The notes under the pieces: model-generated
Told to the model about the DNA's origin: nothing
The model's database searches: none
Seen by the model: only the letters and a program-made list of their open reading frames with translations
DNA from: Streptomyces sp. WMMC500
GTDB taxonomy: Bacteria; Actinomycetota; Actinomycetes; Streptomycetales; Streptomycetaceae
Assembly (NCBI RefSeq): GCF_027497195.1
Contig: NZ_CP114905.1
Location: 8,038,001-8,102,000, forward strand
Reading direction: 5' to 3'
Length of the DNA stretch: 64,000 bases
Shown: piece by piece, positions 54,784 through 63,989 of the stretch
Numbering within the stretch: the stretch's first letter is position 1
Layout: each line of letters starts with the position of its first letter
Made by a program: the position numbers and the translations under genes

Positions 54784-55947
54784 ATGGCCACACCCCGGGC
54801 CGACGCCCCGGCCCCCGCCCCGCGGGGGCTCAGCGGCGTCGTCGTCACCGAGACCCGGCTGGGCGACGTACGCGGACGCGAGGGCTTCTACCACTACCGC
54901 CAGTACTCCGCGGTGGACCTCGCCCGCGAGCGCACGTTCGAGGACGTCTGGTACCTGATGTTCGAGGGCGAACTGCCGGACGCCGCGCAGCGCGCCGCGT
55001 TCACCGCGCGCACCGCGGAGCTGCGCCACCTGCCGGACGACCTGCGCGACGCGCTGCCGGGCATCGCCCGCTCCAGCGTCCTGGCGGGCCCGCTCGCCGG
55101 GCTGCGCACCGCGCTCTCCCAGGCCGGCGCGGCGGCCGGCTTCCGGCCGCTGTACGACCTCACGCCGGCGCGGCGCCACGAGAACGCGCTCGCCGCGTGC
55201 GCGATGGTGCCCACGCTGCTGACCGCGCTGCACCGCATCAGCCAGGGGCAGGAGCCGGTCGAGCCGCGCGACGACCTGCCGTACGCGGCCAACTACCTGC
55301 ACATGCTCACCGGCGAGGAGCCGGACCCCGCCCGCGCGCGGGCGATCGAGGCGTACCTGATCTCCACGGTCGACCACGGCTTCAACGCCTCGACCTTCAC
55401 CGCCCGGACGATCGCCTCCACCGGCGCGGACCTGGCGGCGTGCCTCGTCGGCGCGGTGGGCGCGCTGTCCGGGCCGCTGCACGGCGGCGCGCCGAGCCGC
55501 GCGCTGGACGCGCTCGACGCCATCGGCACGCCGGACCGCATCGACGCGTGGATCCGCGAACGGGTGCTGGCGGGCGAGCGGATCATGGGCTTCGGCCACG
55601 CGGTCTACCGCACGGAGGACCCGCGTTCGCGGCTGCTGCGGGGGTTCGCGGAGTCGTTCGGCGGGCCGCTGGTGGAGTTCGCGGTCGAGGTCGAGCGACG
55701 GGTGGTGGAGATCCTCGCGGAGCTGAAGCCGGGGCGGGAGCTGCACACGAACGTGGAGTTCTACGCGGGCGTGGTGATGGAGCAGTGCGGGCTGCCGCGG
55801 GAGATGTTCACGCCGACGTTCGCGTCGGCGCGCGTGGTGGGCTGGAGCGCGAACGTCCTGGAGCAGGCGGAGGACCCCAAGATCATCCGTCCCGCGGCCC
55901 GCTACGTGGGCCCGCCTCCGCCGCAGCCGATCCCGGCGGTGGCCTGA
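54784..55947 (+). CDS. Citrate synthase (2-methylcitrate synthase-like)
   Basis: 387 residues from ATG with GAGAGAGGA upstream. LSGVVVTETRLGDVRGREGFYHYRQY (first part LSGVVVTETRLGDV) is typical of the short prokaryotic citrate synthases. Active histidines lie in GALSGPLHGGAPS and GFGHAVYRTEDPR. At the place of the catalytic aspartate (usually NVDFYSG) the sequence is NVEFYAG, with Glu325. It would condense oxaloacetate with acetyl-CoA or propionyl-CoA. It is not obviously linked to a propionate cluster. Confidence 0.82.
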   Translation: MATPRADAPAPAPRGLSGVVVTETRLGDVRGREGFYHYRQYSAVDLARERTFEDVWYLMFEGELPDAAQRAAFTARTAELRHLPDDLRDALPGIARSSVLAGPLAGLRTALSQAGAAAGFRPLYDLTPARRHENALAACAMVPTLLTALHRISQGQEPVEPRDDLPYAANYLHMLTGEEPDPARARAIEAYLISTVDHGFNASTFTARTIASTGADLAACLVGAVGALSGPLHGGAPSRALDALDAIGTPDRIDAWIRERVLAGERIMGFGHAVYRTEDPRSRLLRGFAESFGGPLVEFAVEVERRVVEILAELKPGRELHTNVEFYAGVVMEQCGLPREMFTPTFASARVVGWSANVLEQAEDPKIIRPAARYVGPPPPQPIPAVA

Positions 55948-55980
55948 GGTCCGGTCCCGCCCTCGGCCCGGCTCTCCGGC

Positions 55981-56021
55981 CCCGCCCTCCGGTCCCGGAC
56001 CGGGCCGGGCCGGAGGGCGGG
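55981..56021. terminator. Bidirectional hairpin between convergent citrate synthase and hydrolase genes
   Basis: CCCGCCCTCCGG pairs with CCGGAGGGCGGG (12-bp stem, 17-base loop containing further short GC pairs). It ends 8 bases before the hydrolase stop on the minus strand. Confidence 0.6.
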
Positions 56022-56028
56022 CGAGGGG

Positions 56029-57147
56029 TCAGCCGGCGAGGAAGTCCCGTACCTCGGCCAGCATCCGCTCGCGACCGAAGGCCGGGCGCTCCAGGTGGAG
56101 GTAGTGCGACGCGCCGGGCAGGGTGCGCACCCGGGCCTCCGCGGCGCGCGAGAGGTGCCGCCCGAGCAGCTCGGCGTCCTCGGGCCGGGACCAGAAGTCG
56201 TCCGCCCCGCGGAGCACGAGGGTCCGGGCGCGGATGAGGCCGGCGTCGTAGAACTGCCGCCCCTGCGCGAGGTAGAAGGCGTCGACCAGCGGCCCGGTCG
56301 GGTTGCGGAAGCTCTGCGGTGCGGGCGTGCCGGCCGGCGGGCCGTGGCGCAGCGCGGCCTCGCGGTACGCGGCCCGTACCGCCGGGTCGCGGCGCGCGTC
56401 GGGTGGCTCGCCGGCGGGCAGCCCGGCATCCCAGCGGGCGGTCAGCGAGTCGGCCGTGACCGCGCGCCAGCCCGGCTGGGGCAGCGGCTCGCCGGGGCGG
56501 CCGGGGTCCTCGAGCTCACCCTGCAGCGGCCAGTGGCTCGTGCCCGCGTAGAGGGTGTTGAGCACGATCAGATCGGTGATGCGGTCGGTGTGCAGCGCGG
56601 CGTACATCCCCAGCCAGTGCCCGCCGGTCGCCCAGCCGAGGGCGGCGAGCCGCGGGGAGCGGTGGCGGCGGCGGAGGAAGGCGACGGCGGTGCCGATGTC
56701 GGCGACGGCCGCGTCGGAGCGGACCTGCGGCTCGGCGCCCTCGGCCGGGGCGCGCATGCCGGGCGGCAGGTCGGAGCGGCCGAAGCCGCGCAGGTCCATG
56801 ACGTAGACGGGGCGGTCGGTGGCCCGTACGAGGTCGGCGGCGAGGGAGCCGCCGGGCACGGGGAGGTCGAACGCCGAGGTGCCGTCCGGCCGGGCGCCGT
56901 GCACGAGGAGCAGCGGTGCTCCGCGGCCGGTCCGGCGGGGGGCGGTGACCTCACGGACGAAGATGCGGACGCCGTCGGCGCCGCGGGTCGTGAGGTCCCG
57001 GCGTATCAGGCCGTCGTCGTGTCCGTGGACGGCCGCGGTTCGCGTCGCGGCGCCGGTACGGCGGGAAGCGGCGGCCGCGTAGGGGGTCGCCGTGGCGGCG
57101 AGGCCGCCGGCGCCGGCGGCGGCGCCCAGGAAGTGTCGTCTCCGCAT
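56029..57147 (-). CDS. Alpha/beta-hydrolase-fold protein with Ala in the nucleophile position
   Basis: 372 residues from the ATG at 57147. MRRRHFLGAAAGAGGLAAT is a Tat-like signal, so it is probably exported. The fold is clear: LLLVHGARPDGTSAFDLPVPG, YVMDLRGFGRSDLPPG, and a C-terminal GADDFWSRPED (acid) and GASHYLHLERP (histidine). The nucleophile elbow, which should read GxSxGG, is GWATGG, with Ala173 in place of serine (codon at 56629-56631). The acid and histidine are kept, so this may be a non-catalytic or altered family member, unless the base is a sequencing error. It diverges from a LysR gene. Confidence 0.75.
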   Translation of the reverse strand: MRRRHFLGAAAGAGGLAATATPYAAAASRRTGAATRTAAVHGHDDGLIRRDLTTRGADGVRIFVREVTAPRRTGRGAPLLLVHGARPDGTSAFDLPVPGGSLAADLVRATDRPVYVMDLRGFGRSDLPPGMRAPAEGAEPQVRSDAAVADIGTAVAFLRRRHRSPRLAALGWATGGHWLGMYAALHTDRITDLIVLNTLYAGTSHWPLQGELEDPGRPGEPLPQPGWRAVTADSLTARWDAGLPAGEPPDARRDPAVRAAYREAALRHGPPAGTPAPQSFRNPTGPLVDAFYLAQGRQFYDAGLIRARTLVLRGADDFWSRPEDAELLGRHLSRAAEARVRTLPGASHYLHLERPAFGRERMLAEVRDFLAG

Positions 57148-57184
57148 GCCGGTGACCGTAGGCACGGGTCGGTGAGACGAACAA

Positions 57185-57223
57185 GTTATCTGTGCTTATC
57201 AATTGATCGCCGATGCTTATAAC
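57185..57223. promoter_or_regulatory. LysR-type site between the hydrolase and lysR genes
   Basis: GTTAT at 57185 and ATAAC at 57219 form outer inverted arms around CTTATC and the palindrome ATCAATTGAT (57198-57207). The site is A/T-rich and sits between divergent starts, as LysR sites usually do. It ends 8 bases before the lysR ATG. Confidence 0.55.
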
Positions 57224-57231
57224 CTGACGTC

Positions 57232-58155
57232 ATGGAGCTGCGTCAGTTGCGATACTTCGTCGCCGTCGCCGAGGAGCTGCACTTCGGCCGGGCAGCGGGC
57301 CGGCTGGGCATCGCCCAGCCCGCGCTCTCCCAGCAGATCCGGCGGCTGGAGACCGGCCTCGGGGTGGAGCTGCTGACCCGCAACCGCCGGCGGGTCGCGC
57401 TGAGCCCGGCGGGGGCGGCGTTCCTGCCGGAGGCGCGGGAGACGGTCGCCCGCGCCGCGCACGCGGCGCGCGTGGCGCAGCGCACGGCGGCCGGCGAACT
57501 CGGGCGGCTCGCGCTGGGCTTCGTCGGCTCGGTGACGGACGAACTGCTGCCCCGCGCGATGCCGGTGATGCGGGCGCGGTACCCCGGCCTGGACGTCGCG
57601 CTGCGCGAGCTGACCAGCTCCGAGCAACTGGCCGGCCTCGCGCGCGGCGACCTGGACCTCGGCCTCCTCCGCCCGCCGTCACCCCTCCCGGCGGGTCTGC
57701 GCACCCGGCTGCTCACCCGGGAGCCGCTGGTCGCCGCGCTCCCCGCCGGCCACCGTCTCGCCGGGCTGCCCCGCCTCGGGGCCGCGGACCTGCGCGGCGA
57801 GCCCTTCGTCCTCTTCCCGCGGGCGAAGGGCGCCTGGCTGCACGACCTCATCACCGACTACTGCCGCGGCGACGGCGGCCCGCCGCCCGAGGTGGCGCAG
57901 GAGGCGGTGATGATGCAGACGATCACGGCCCTGGTGGCGGCGGGCACGGGCGTCTCCCTCGTGCCCGCCTCCCAGCGAGCCCTGGCCCGGCCGGGGGTGG
58001 CCTTCCGTCCGCTGGTGTCCGCGCCCGTGGTGGACCTGGTGGCCGCCTGGCCGCACGCCCACCCCAACCCGGCCCGCGCGGCGGCCCTGGAGGTGCTGAC
58101 CGCGGTCGCGCCTGCGCCGGGGTCCGCGGCGCGGGGCCCGTGGCCGGAGAGCTGA
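57232..58155 (+). CDS. LysR-family transcriptional regulator
   Basis: 307 residues. The HTH is MELRQLRYFVAVAEELHFGRAAGRL then AQPALSQQIRRLETGLGVELL, the standard LysR N-terminus. A type-2 periplasmic-binding-fold effector domain follows (LGFVGSVTDELLPRAMPVMRARYPGL, then LAALPAGHRLAGL-like). It is divergent from the hydrolase gene and probably activates or represses it through the intervening palindromes. Confidence 0.9.
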   Translation: MELRQLRYFVAVAEELHFGRAAGRLGIAQPALSQQIRRLETGLGVELLTRNRRRVALSPAGAAFLPEARETVARAAHAARVAQRTAAGELGRLALGFVGSVTDELLPRAMPVMRARYPGLDVALRELTSSEQLAGLARGDLDLGLLRPPSPLPAGLRTRLLTREPLVAALPAGHRLAGLPRLGAADLRGEPFVLFPRAKGAWLHDLITDYCRGDGGPPPEVAQEAVMMQTITALVAAGTGVSLVPASQRALARPGVAFRPLVSAPVVDLVAAWPHAHPNPARAAALEVLTAVAPAPGSAARGPWPES

Positions 58156-58237
58156 CCGTACGTCCCACGCGCCGCGGCCGTGGCGCGGGGCGGGGAACGA
58201 GCGGCGGTGCCGTGCCGCGCGCTCCCTGCCGGACGGG

Positions 58238-59488
58238 TCAGGCGTCCTCCAGGACCGTTGCCAGCGCCGTCGCCGGGTCCGGGGCCGGGGGGCCCGCCGG
58301 GGTCCAGGCGGTGCCCTCCTTGCGGTACGGCCACCAGCGGCCGTCCGGGCCGTAGCGGAGCTGGGCGCCGGTGCCCACCGCCGTCCAGCGGCCGCCCGCC
58401 GCGCGCAGGCGGGGGCGGCTGCCCGGTTCCCAGGCGGCGGCCAACTGGTCCGTGGCGCGGGCCAGGGCCGCCGGGTCCGGCGTCCAGTCCTCCTCCAGCA
58501 CCGCGAGGCCCGCGGCCCCGCCGTGCCGCCAGGCGCGAACCGCCCGCTCCATCCCGCCCCGGTCCCGCCCGGTGCCCCGGGCCAGCCGTACGGCGATACG
58601 CGCCGCCGGCCCGCCCGCCGCCATCCGCACCGCGTCCTGTGACACCGTCAGCTCCGGCGGCGGCGGCGTACGGCCATGGTCCGGCGCCAGCGCGTCGGCC
58701 AGCAGCCGCCGGGCCCGTACCGCCGTGTCCGCGGCCAGGAACTCCAGCGCCGCCACGTCCAGCCCCGCCGCCGGCTCCGCGCCGCCGGTGAGCACCGGGG
58801 GCGTACCGGCCCCTGCGACCGGTCCCACCGCGGGCAGCGGCGGCAGCGAGCCCGCCTCCGCGTACGCCACGTCGGCCCGCACGCCCGGCGCGCCGCCGGG
58901 ACCCGTGTCCTGCTCCGCCCGCGCCGCGCTGCGCTCCTGCAGGTCCGCCAGCAGCCGCGCCTCGCCCCGCCCCCGCATCAGCAGCAGCACGAACGGGTCC
59001 GCGTCCAGTAGCCGCGCGACCAGATAGCTCAGCGCCGCCGTGTGCTCGCAGTGGTCCCACTCCCCGCACCCGCACTCCGGCTGCAGGTCACCGATGCCTG
59101 GCAGCAGCGACACCCCGGCCGCCGCCGCGTCCTCGTCCAGCTCCGGCGGCATGTCCCGGTCCAGCAGCGCCGCGATGTGCCCCGCGCGGTCGGCGATGGT
59201 GTCCAGCAGCCGCTCCCAGTCGGCGTCATCGAGTTGCTGCACGAGCACGTCCGTGCGGTACGGCGTCCGGTCCGCGCCCAGCACCCGCGCCGTGATCCGC
59301 CCCGGTCGCACCGCGACGGCGCCCACCGCGCCCGCGCGCGCGTGCTTGCGCCCGCGGCGCAGCAGCGTGGCGTCCAGCACCGTGTCCTCCAGCGCCTGCT
59401 GCCAGGCCCGCCCCCACCACGTACGGGCGAACCCGCGGCCCTGGCTCGGCGGCAGCGCCTCGAAGGTCAGCTCCTCCTGCTCCGTCAT
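58238..59488 (-). CDS. SWIM zinc-finger protein
   Basis: 416 residues from ATG (a GTG three bases upstream is an alternative that makes a GTGA overlap). The SWIM cluster CxCxnCxH is CGCGEWDHCEH, with Cys139, Cys141, Cys147 and His149. Before it, FARTWWGRAWQQALED and GRKHARAGAVGAV are typical of actinobacterial SWIM proteins. The remainder is Ala/Gly/Pro-rich with no motif I can name. It shares one base (TGATG) with the stop of the SNF2 helicase gene, so the two products are likely partners on DNA. Confidence 0.82.
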   Translation of the reverse strand: MTEQEELTFEALPPSQGRGFARTWWGRAWQQALEDTVLDATLLRRGRKHARAGAVGAVAVRPGRITARVLGADRTPYRTDVLVQQLDDADWERLLDTIADRAGHIAALLDRDMPPELDEDAAAAGVSLLPGIGDLQPECGCGEWDHCEHTAALSYLVARLLDADPFVLLLMRGRGEARLLADLQERSAARAEQDTGPGGAPGVRADVAYAEAGSLPPLPAVGPVAGAGTPPVLTGGAEPAAGLDVAALEFLAADTAVRARRLLADALAPDHGRTPPPPELTVSQDAVRMAAGGPAARIAVRLARGTGRDRGGMERAVRAWRHGGAAGLAVLEEDWTPDPAALARATDQLAAAWEPGSRPRLRAAGGRWTAVGTGAQLRYGPDGRWWPYRKEGTAWTPAGPPAPDPATALATVLEDA

Positions 59489-62385
59489 CACTCGCCCCCT
59501 CGCGGCCCGGCCAGCCGGACCAGCTCCGCCAGTTCACGGTCGGACAGTTCGGTGATCGCCGCCTCGCCGCCGCCGAGGACGGAGTCCGCGAGGCCCTGCT
59601 TGTGCTGGAGCATCTGCGCGATACGGTCCTCGATGGTGCCCTCGGCGACCAGCCGGTGGACCTGCACGGGCTGCGTCTGCCCGATGCGGTACGCGCGGTC
59701 GGTGGCCTGTGCCTCGACGGCGGGGTTCCACCAGCGGTCGTAGTGCACGACGTGGCCGGCGCGGGTGAGGTTGAGGCCGGTGCCCGCGGCCTTCAGCGAG
59801 AGCAGGAAGACCGGCGGGGCCTCGTCCGGAGGGCAGTCCTGGAAGCGCCGTACCAGCTCGTCGCGCTCCGCCACCGGCGTTCCGCCGTGGAGCAGTTGGA
59901 CGGGTACGCCGCGGGCGGCGAGGTGGGTCCGCAGCAGCCGGGCCATCTGCACGTACTGGGTGAAGACCAGCGCGCCGCCGCCTTCGGCGAGGATCACGTC
60001 CAGCAGCTCGTCGAGGAGTTCGAGCTTCCCCGAGCGCCCGGAGATGCGCGGGTCGTCCTCCTTGAGGTACTGCGCGGGGTGGTTGCAGATCTGCTTCAGG
60101 GCGGTCATCAGCTTCAGGATCAGCCCGCGTCTGGCCATGGCGTCCGCCTCGGCGATCGCCGCCAGCGTCTCGCGCACCACCGCCTCGTAGAGCCCGGCCT
60201 GTTCGGGCGTGAGGGCCACGGCCCGGTCGGTCTCGGTCTTGCGCGGCAGCTCCGGCGCGATGCCCGGGTCGGACTTGCGGCGGCGCAGCAGGAAGGGGCG
60301 GACGAGCCGGGCCAGCCGCTCGGCGGCGTCGGCGTCCGCACCCGACTCGGCCGCGTCGGCGTAGCGCGTACGGAACCGGCGCAGCGGGCCGAGCAGCCCC
60401 GGAGTCGTCCAGTCGAGGATCGCCCACAGCTCGGAGAGGTTGTTCTCCACCGGCGTGCCGGTCAGCGCGACCCGCGCCCGGGAGGGGATGGTGCGCAGCG
60501 CCCTGGCGGTCGCCGAGAACGGGTTCTTCACGTGCTGGGCCTCGTCGGCGACGACCAGGGACCAGCCGGCCTCGGCGAGACGCTCGGCGTCGAGCCGCAT
60601 CGTCCCGTACGTCGTGAGGACGAACTCGCCGCCCGCCAGGGCGTCCAGCGAACGCCCGCCGCCGTGGAAGCGGCGCACGGGCGTGCCGGGGGCGAAGCGC
60701 TCGATCTCCCGCTGCCAGTTGCCCAGCAGCGAGGCCGGGCAGACCACCAGCGTGGGGCCCGCGGTCTCGTCCCGCTCCTGCCGGTCGAGGTGCAGGGAGA
60801 TGAGCGTGACGGTCTTGCCCAGGCCCATGTCGTCCGCGAGGCAGGCGCCGAGGCCGAGCGAGGTCATCCGGCGCAGCCAGCCGAGCCCGCGCAACTGGTA
60901 GTCGCGCAGGGTCGCCGCGAGGGCCGCGGGCGGGGCGGTCGGCTCGGTCTGCCGCTCGGGGTCCGCGATGCGCTTGCGCAGCGTGTCGAGCCAGCCGCTC
61001 GCGGCGACCTCGACGTGCCCGCCGGGCACGGCCGGGTCGTCGATCTGGCCGGTGAGCGCGGCGCCGAGGGCGTCGACGGGGGTGAGGTCGGCGTCCTTGC
61101 GGTCCAGCGCGCGGCGTACGGACTCGGGGTCGACCAGCACCCAGCGGTCGCGCAGCCGCACCACCGGGCGGGCGGCCTCGGCGAGCCGGTCCAGCTCGGC
61201 GCGGGTCAGCTCCACGTCGCCGACCGCGTAGCGCCAGCCGAACGCGACGAGCGCGTCGGCGGACAGGTAGGAGGGGCCGGGGTGCCGGCCGTCCGGGTCG
61301 TCGGCGGGGCCGACGACGGCGCGGGCGGTGAGGTGGCGGGTCAGGTCGCGGGGCCAGTGGATCTCGACGCCGGCCGCGGCCAGGTCGCGGGCCCCCGGGC
61401 CGAGGAGCGCGGCCAGGTCCTCGTCGCCGAGGTCGACGGCGTCGGGCACGGCGGCGGAGAGCAGCGGGGCGAGGGCGTCCCAGGCGTGGGCGGCGCGGCG
61501 GAGCGTGAGCAGGGCCTGCATGCGGGCGCCGGGGCCGAAGTGCGCCGCCGTGCCGGCCCAGACGTCGGCGGCGTCGGCGAGGAGGGTGGGGTCGGCGGTG
61601 CCGTGCAGTTGGACGACGGCGCGGAAGGCCGGGCGGGCGCCGGTGGTGTCCATGTCGATGCGCAGGGAGACGCGTACGCCCGCGTCGTGTCCGGCGGCGA
61701 CGTCGTCGGCCCAGGCGCGCTGCTCGGGGACGTGGCGCGGCTCGGGCGCGGCGAAGGCCCGGCCGCCGGCGGCGAGCACGGCGGCGGGGGAGCGGGGCAG
61801 GCCGTCGGCGACGGCGTCCAGGAAGGCGCGCAGCAGGTGCCCGGGCTCGGGGAGGAGAAGCGGTGCACCCGGTGGGCCGTCCGCCGGCTGCGGCGCCGCG
61901 TGCGCCTCCGGCGGCATCGCCGCCGCCAGCTCCCGCAGGTCCCGTACGTCGTCCTCGCCCAGCGGGCCGCAGCGCCAGGCGTCGTACGCGCCCTCGCTCA
62001 GCCCCGGCAGCAGCTTGCCGCGGGCGGCGAGGCGCAGCGCCAGCAGTGCGGCGGTGCCCCAGAACACCGCGGCCGGGTGCACGCCGTCCGCGCCGGCGGC
62101 GTGCGCCGCCCGGGCGCGGGTGAGCACGGGCACCGCGTCCGCGGCGGACAGCAGCAGCGCCGGCACCTCGCGGGCGCCGCCGCCGGGGACGGCGACGGTC
62201 AGCTCGGCGCGGGTGCCGCGGGCATGGTCGGGCGGGCCGGCGGGGTGGGTGGCGGGGCCGGTGGCGGGGTCGTAAGCCTGGTCCGGGAGCCAGAAGGCCA
62301 TCCGGCCCGTGCGAGCGGGGTCGGCGGAGAGGAAAAGGGCGGCGCAGCGGGAGAGCGGGGGAAGGGCGGTCACGTACGGACGCAC
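59488..62385 (-). CDS. SNF2-family DEAD/DEAH-box helicase
   Basis: About 965 residues from GTG at 62385; GTG at 62373 is also possible because GAGGAG overlaps the first. The N-terminal 430 residues are a family-specific region. The SNF2 ATPase has ADDMGLGKT near 518, VVADEAQH near 610, LTGTPVENNLSELW and, in the C-terminal lobe, LVFTQYVQMARLLRTHL and the AGTGLNL to WWNPAVEAQATDRAYRIGQ block. It translocates on double-stranded DNA and may remodel protein-DNA complexes. It is co-translated with the SWIM gene, a pairing commonly seen in Streptomyces. Confidence 0.87.
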   Translation of the reverse strand: MRPYVTALPPLSRCAALFLSADPARTGRMAFWLPDQAYDPATGPATHPAGPPDHARGTRAELTVAVPGGGAREVPALLLSAADAVPVLTRARAAHAAGADGVHPAAVFWGTAALLALRLAARGKLLPGLSEGAYDAWRCGPLGEDDVRDLRELAAAMPPEAHAAPQPADGPPGAPLLLPEPGHLLRAFLDAVADGLPRSPAAVLAAGGRAFAAPEPRHVPEQRAWADDVAAGHDAGVRVSLRIDMDTTGARPAFRAVVQLHGTADPTLLADAADVWAGTAAHFGPGARMQALLTLRRAAHAWDALAPLLSAAVPDAVDLGDEDLAALLGPGARDLAAAGVEIHWPRDLTRHLTARAVVGPADDPDGRHPGPSYLSADALVAFGWRYAVGDVELTRAELDRLAEAARPVVRLRDRWVLVDPESVRRALDRKDADLTPVDALGAALTGQIDDPAVPGGHVEVAASGWLDTLRKRIADPERQTEPTAPPAALAATLRDYQLRGLGWLRRMTSLGLGACLADDMGLGKTVTLISLHLDRQERDETAGPTLVVCPASLLGNWQREIERFAPGTPVRRFHGGGRSLDALAGGEFVLTTYGTMRLDAERLAEAGWSLVVADEAQHVKNPFSATARALRTIPSRARVALTGTPVENNLSELWAILDWTTPGLLGPLRRFRTRYADAAESGADADAAERLARLVRPFLLRRRKSDPGIAPELPRKTETDRAVALTPEQAGLYEAVVRETLAAIAEADAMARRGLILKLMTALKQICNHPAQYLKEDDPRISGRSGKLELLDELLDVILAEGGGALVFTQYVQMARLLRTHLAARGVPVQLLHGGTPVAERDELVRRFQDCPPDEAPPVFLLSLKAAGTGLNLTRAGHVVHYDRWWNPAVEAQATDRAYRIGQTQPVQVHRLVAEGTIEDRIAQMLQHKQGLADSVLGGGEAAITELSDRELAELVRLAGPRGGE

Positions 62386-62451
62386 TCCTCAAGTTTGACT
62401 ACCGGGCGGTCGAGGGTACCCCAGGCGCCGCCGCGCCGGACGTCGCCGAGG

Positions 62452-62467
62452 AGTGATCAACTTCACT
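62452..62467. promoter_or_regulatory. AGTGA/TCACT inverted repeat before the desaturase gene
   Basis: AGTGATCAACTTCACT has 5-bp arms around 6 bases and is A/T-rich. It lies 147 bp before the desaturase ATG and 66 bp before the SNF2 start, so it could serve either promoter. Evidence is weak. Confidence 0.25.
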
Positions 62468-62614
62468 TTTCCGTGTGCGGGGTGGCGGGGGGTGTATCTG
62501 GCACTACCTTGTGCCGGGTGGATTGCACCCGGGCGTTCCGGGTGCTGACGTCACCGCGCCGCGCTGTCCGGTTCCGTAGCGTCGAGGTCCTCGCACCGAG
62601 AGACCGGAGGCGCC

Positions 62615-63667
62615 ATGCCGCAGGCCGCTGTCACGCCGACCGCCAACAGGTCGGCCACCGCCAGGAGTTCGGAGTTCACGCCGCTGCTGCGGGAGGTGAA
62701 GGCCGCCGGGCTGCTGCGCCGGCGCCGCGGCTGGTACGGGTTCAGCATCGCGGTCACGCTGCTGTCGCTGGCCGCCACCGGCGTCGCGATCCACGCCCTC
62801 GGCAACACCTGGTGGACCCTCTTCCTCGCGGTCCCCGCCGCGGTCTTCACCACCCGTGCCGCCTTCATCGGCCACGACTCCGGCCACGCGCAGATAGCCG
62901 GCACCCGCCGGGTCAACCGCGCGTTGGGGCTCTTCCACGGCAACCTGCTGATCGGCATGAGCTACCACTGGTGGACGGACAAGCACAACCGCCACCACGC
63001 CAACCCCAACCACGTCGACAAGGACCCGGACGTCGGCGTCGGCGCGCTCGTCTGGACCCAGCGCCAGGCCGCCCAGCGCGAGGGCTTCGCCCGCTGGCTC
63101 ACCCGCAACCAGGCGGCCCTGTTCTTTCCGATGCTGCTCCTGGAGGGCATCGCGCTGAAGGTGTCGAGCTGGCAGGACCTGCGCCGGCAGGACGGGCGCG
63201 AGCGCCGGCTCGAAGCGCTGCTCCTCGGCGCCCACGTGATCGGCTACGCCGCCCTGCTGCTGACCGCCATGTCGCCCGGCAAGGCGGTGGTCTTCGCGCT
63301 GGTGCAGCACGCGGTCTTCGGCCTGCACCTGGGGATGTGCTTCGCGCCCAACCACAAGGGCATGGAGATGCCCGAGACCGGCGACGACGACTGGGGCCAC
63401 CTGCGCCGCCAGGTGCTCACCTCCCGCAACGTGCGCGGCGGGACCGTCACCGACTGGCTCATGGGCGGCCTGAACTACCAGATCGAGCACCACCTCTTCC
63501 CGAACATGCCCCGCCCCCACCTGCGCCGCGTCCAGCCGCTGGTGCGCGCGCACTGCGCGGCGCTCGGGCTGCCGTACGCGCAGACCAGTGCCGTCGACTC
63601 GTACCGGCTGGCACTGGCGCACATGCACGAGGTCGGCGAGCCGCTGCGCACCCCCGCCGCCCCGTAA
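62615..63667 (+). CDS. Membrane fatty acid desaturase
   Basis: 350 residues with two hydrophobic hairpins. The three histidine boxes of the acyl-lipid desaturase family are intact: HDSGH (87-91), HNRHH (124-128) and QIEHH (289-293). They hold the di-iron centre. It inserts a double bond in fatty acyl chains of membrane lipids, which tunes fluidity. It starts at ATG with ACCGGAGG a few bases upstream and is monocistronic. Confidence 0.9.
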   Translation: MPQAAVTPTANRSATARSSEFTPLLREVKAAGLLRRRRGWYGFSIAVTLLSLAATGVAIHALGNTWWTLFLAVPAAVFTTRAAFIGHDSGHAQIAGTRRVNRALGLFHGNLLIGMSYHWWTDKHNRHHANPNHVDKDPDVGVGALVWTQRQAAQREGFARWLTRNQAALFFPMLLLEGIALKVSSWQDLRRQDGRERRLEALLLGAHVIGYAALLLTAMSPGKAVVFALVQHAVFGLHLGMCFAPNHKGMEMPETGDDDWGHLRRQVLTSRNVRGGTVTDWLMGGLNYQIEHHLFPNMPRPHLRRVQPLVRAHCAALGLPYAQTSAVDSYRLALAHMHEVGEPLRTPAAP

Positions 63668-63806
63668 ACGGCGCCCGTCCCGTAATGGGCCCCTCATCCA
63701 CATGTATGACGCCCTTCTGCCCGGGTCATGGGATAAAGGAACCGGGGGAGCGGCGCGGCCGTTCCCCAGTCGAGGGCGGTGTGCCGCCGCTGTAGGAGGC
63801 AGGAAG

Positions 63807-63989
63807 ATGTCGAACCGAGGGAAAGTCGCGGCCGGCGGGGTGGCGGTCGGCTTGCTGCTGTGGTGGTTGACCTCGTTCTGGATCGCCGTGCTGGTGATCG
63901 TCGGTGTGCCGGTGGCCGCCTATCTGGCGCTCGACCCCGGGCAGCGCCGCAGGCTCAAGAGGGTGACCCGCAAGGAACTCGGCCGCTGA
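63807..63989 (+). CDS. Small membrane protein
   Basis: 60 residues with TAGGAGGC in the ribosome-site position. After a basic start (SNRGKVAAGG) there is one long or two short hydrophobic segments (VAVGLLLWWLTSFWIAVLVIVGVPVAAYLAL), then a basic tail (PGQRRRLKRVTRKELGR). No family is recognised. The positive C-terminus suggests it lies inside the cell. Confidence 0.6.
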   Translation: MSNRGKVAAGGVAVGLLLWWLTSFWIAVLVIVGVPVAAYLALDPGQRRRLKRVTRKELGR

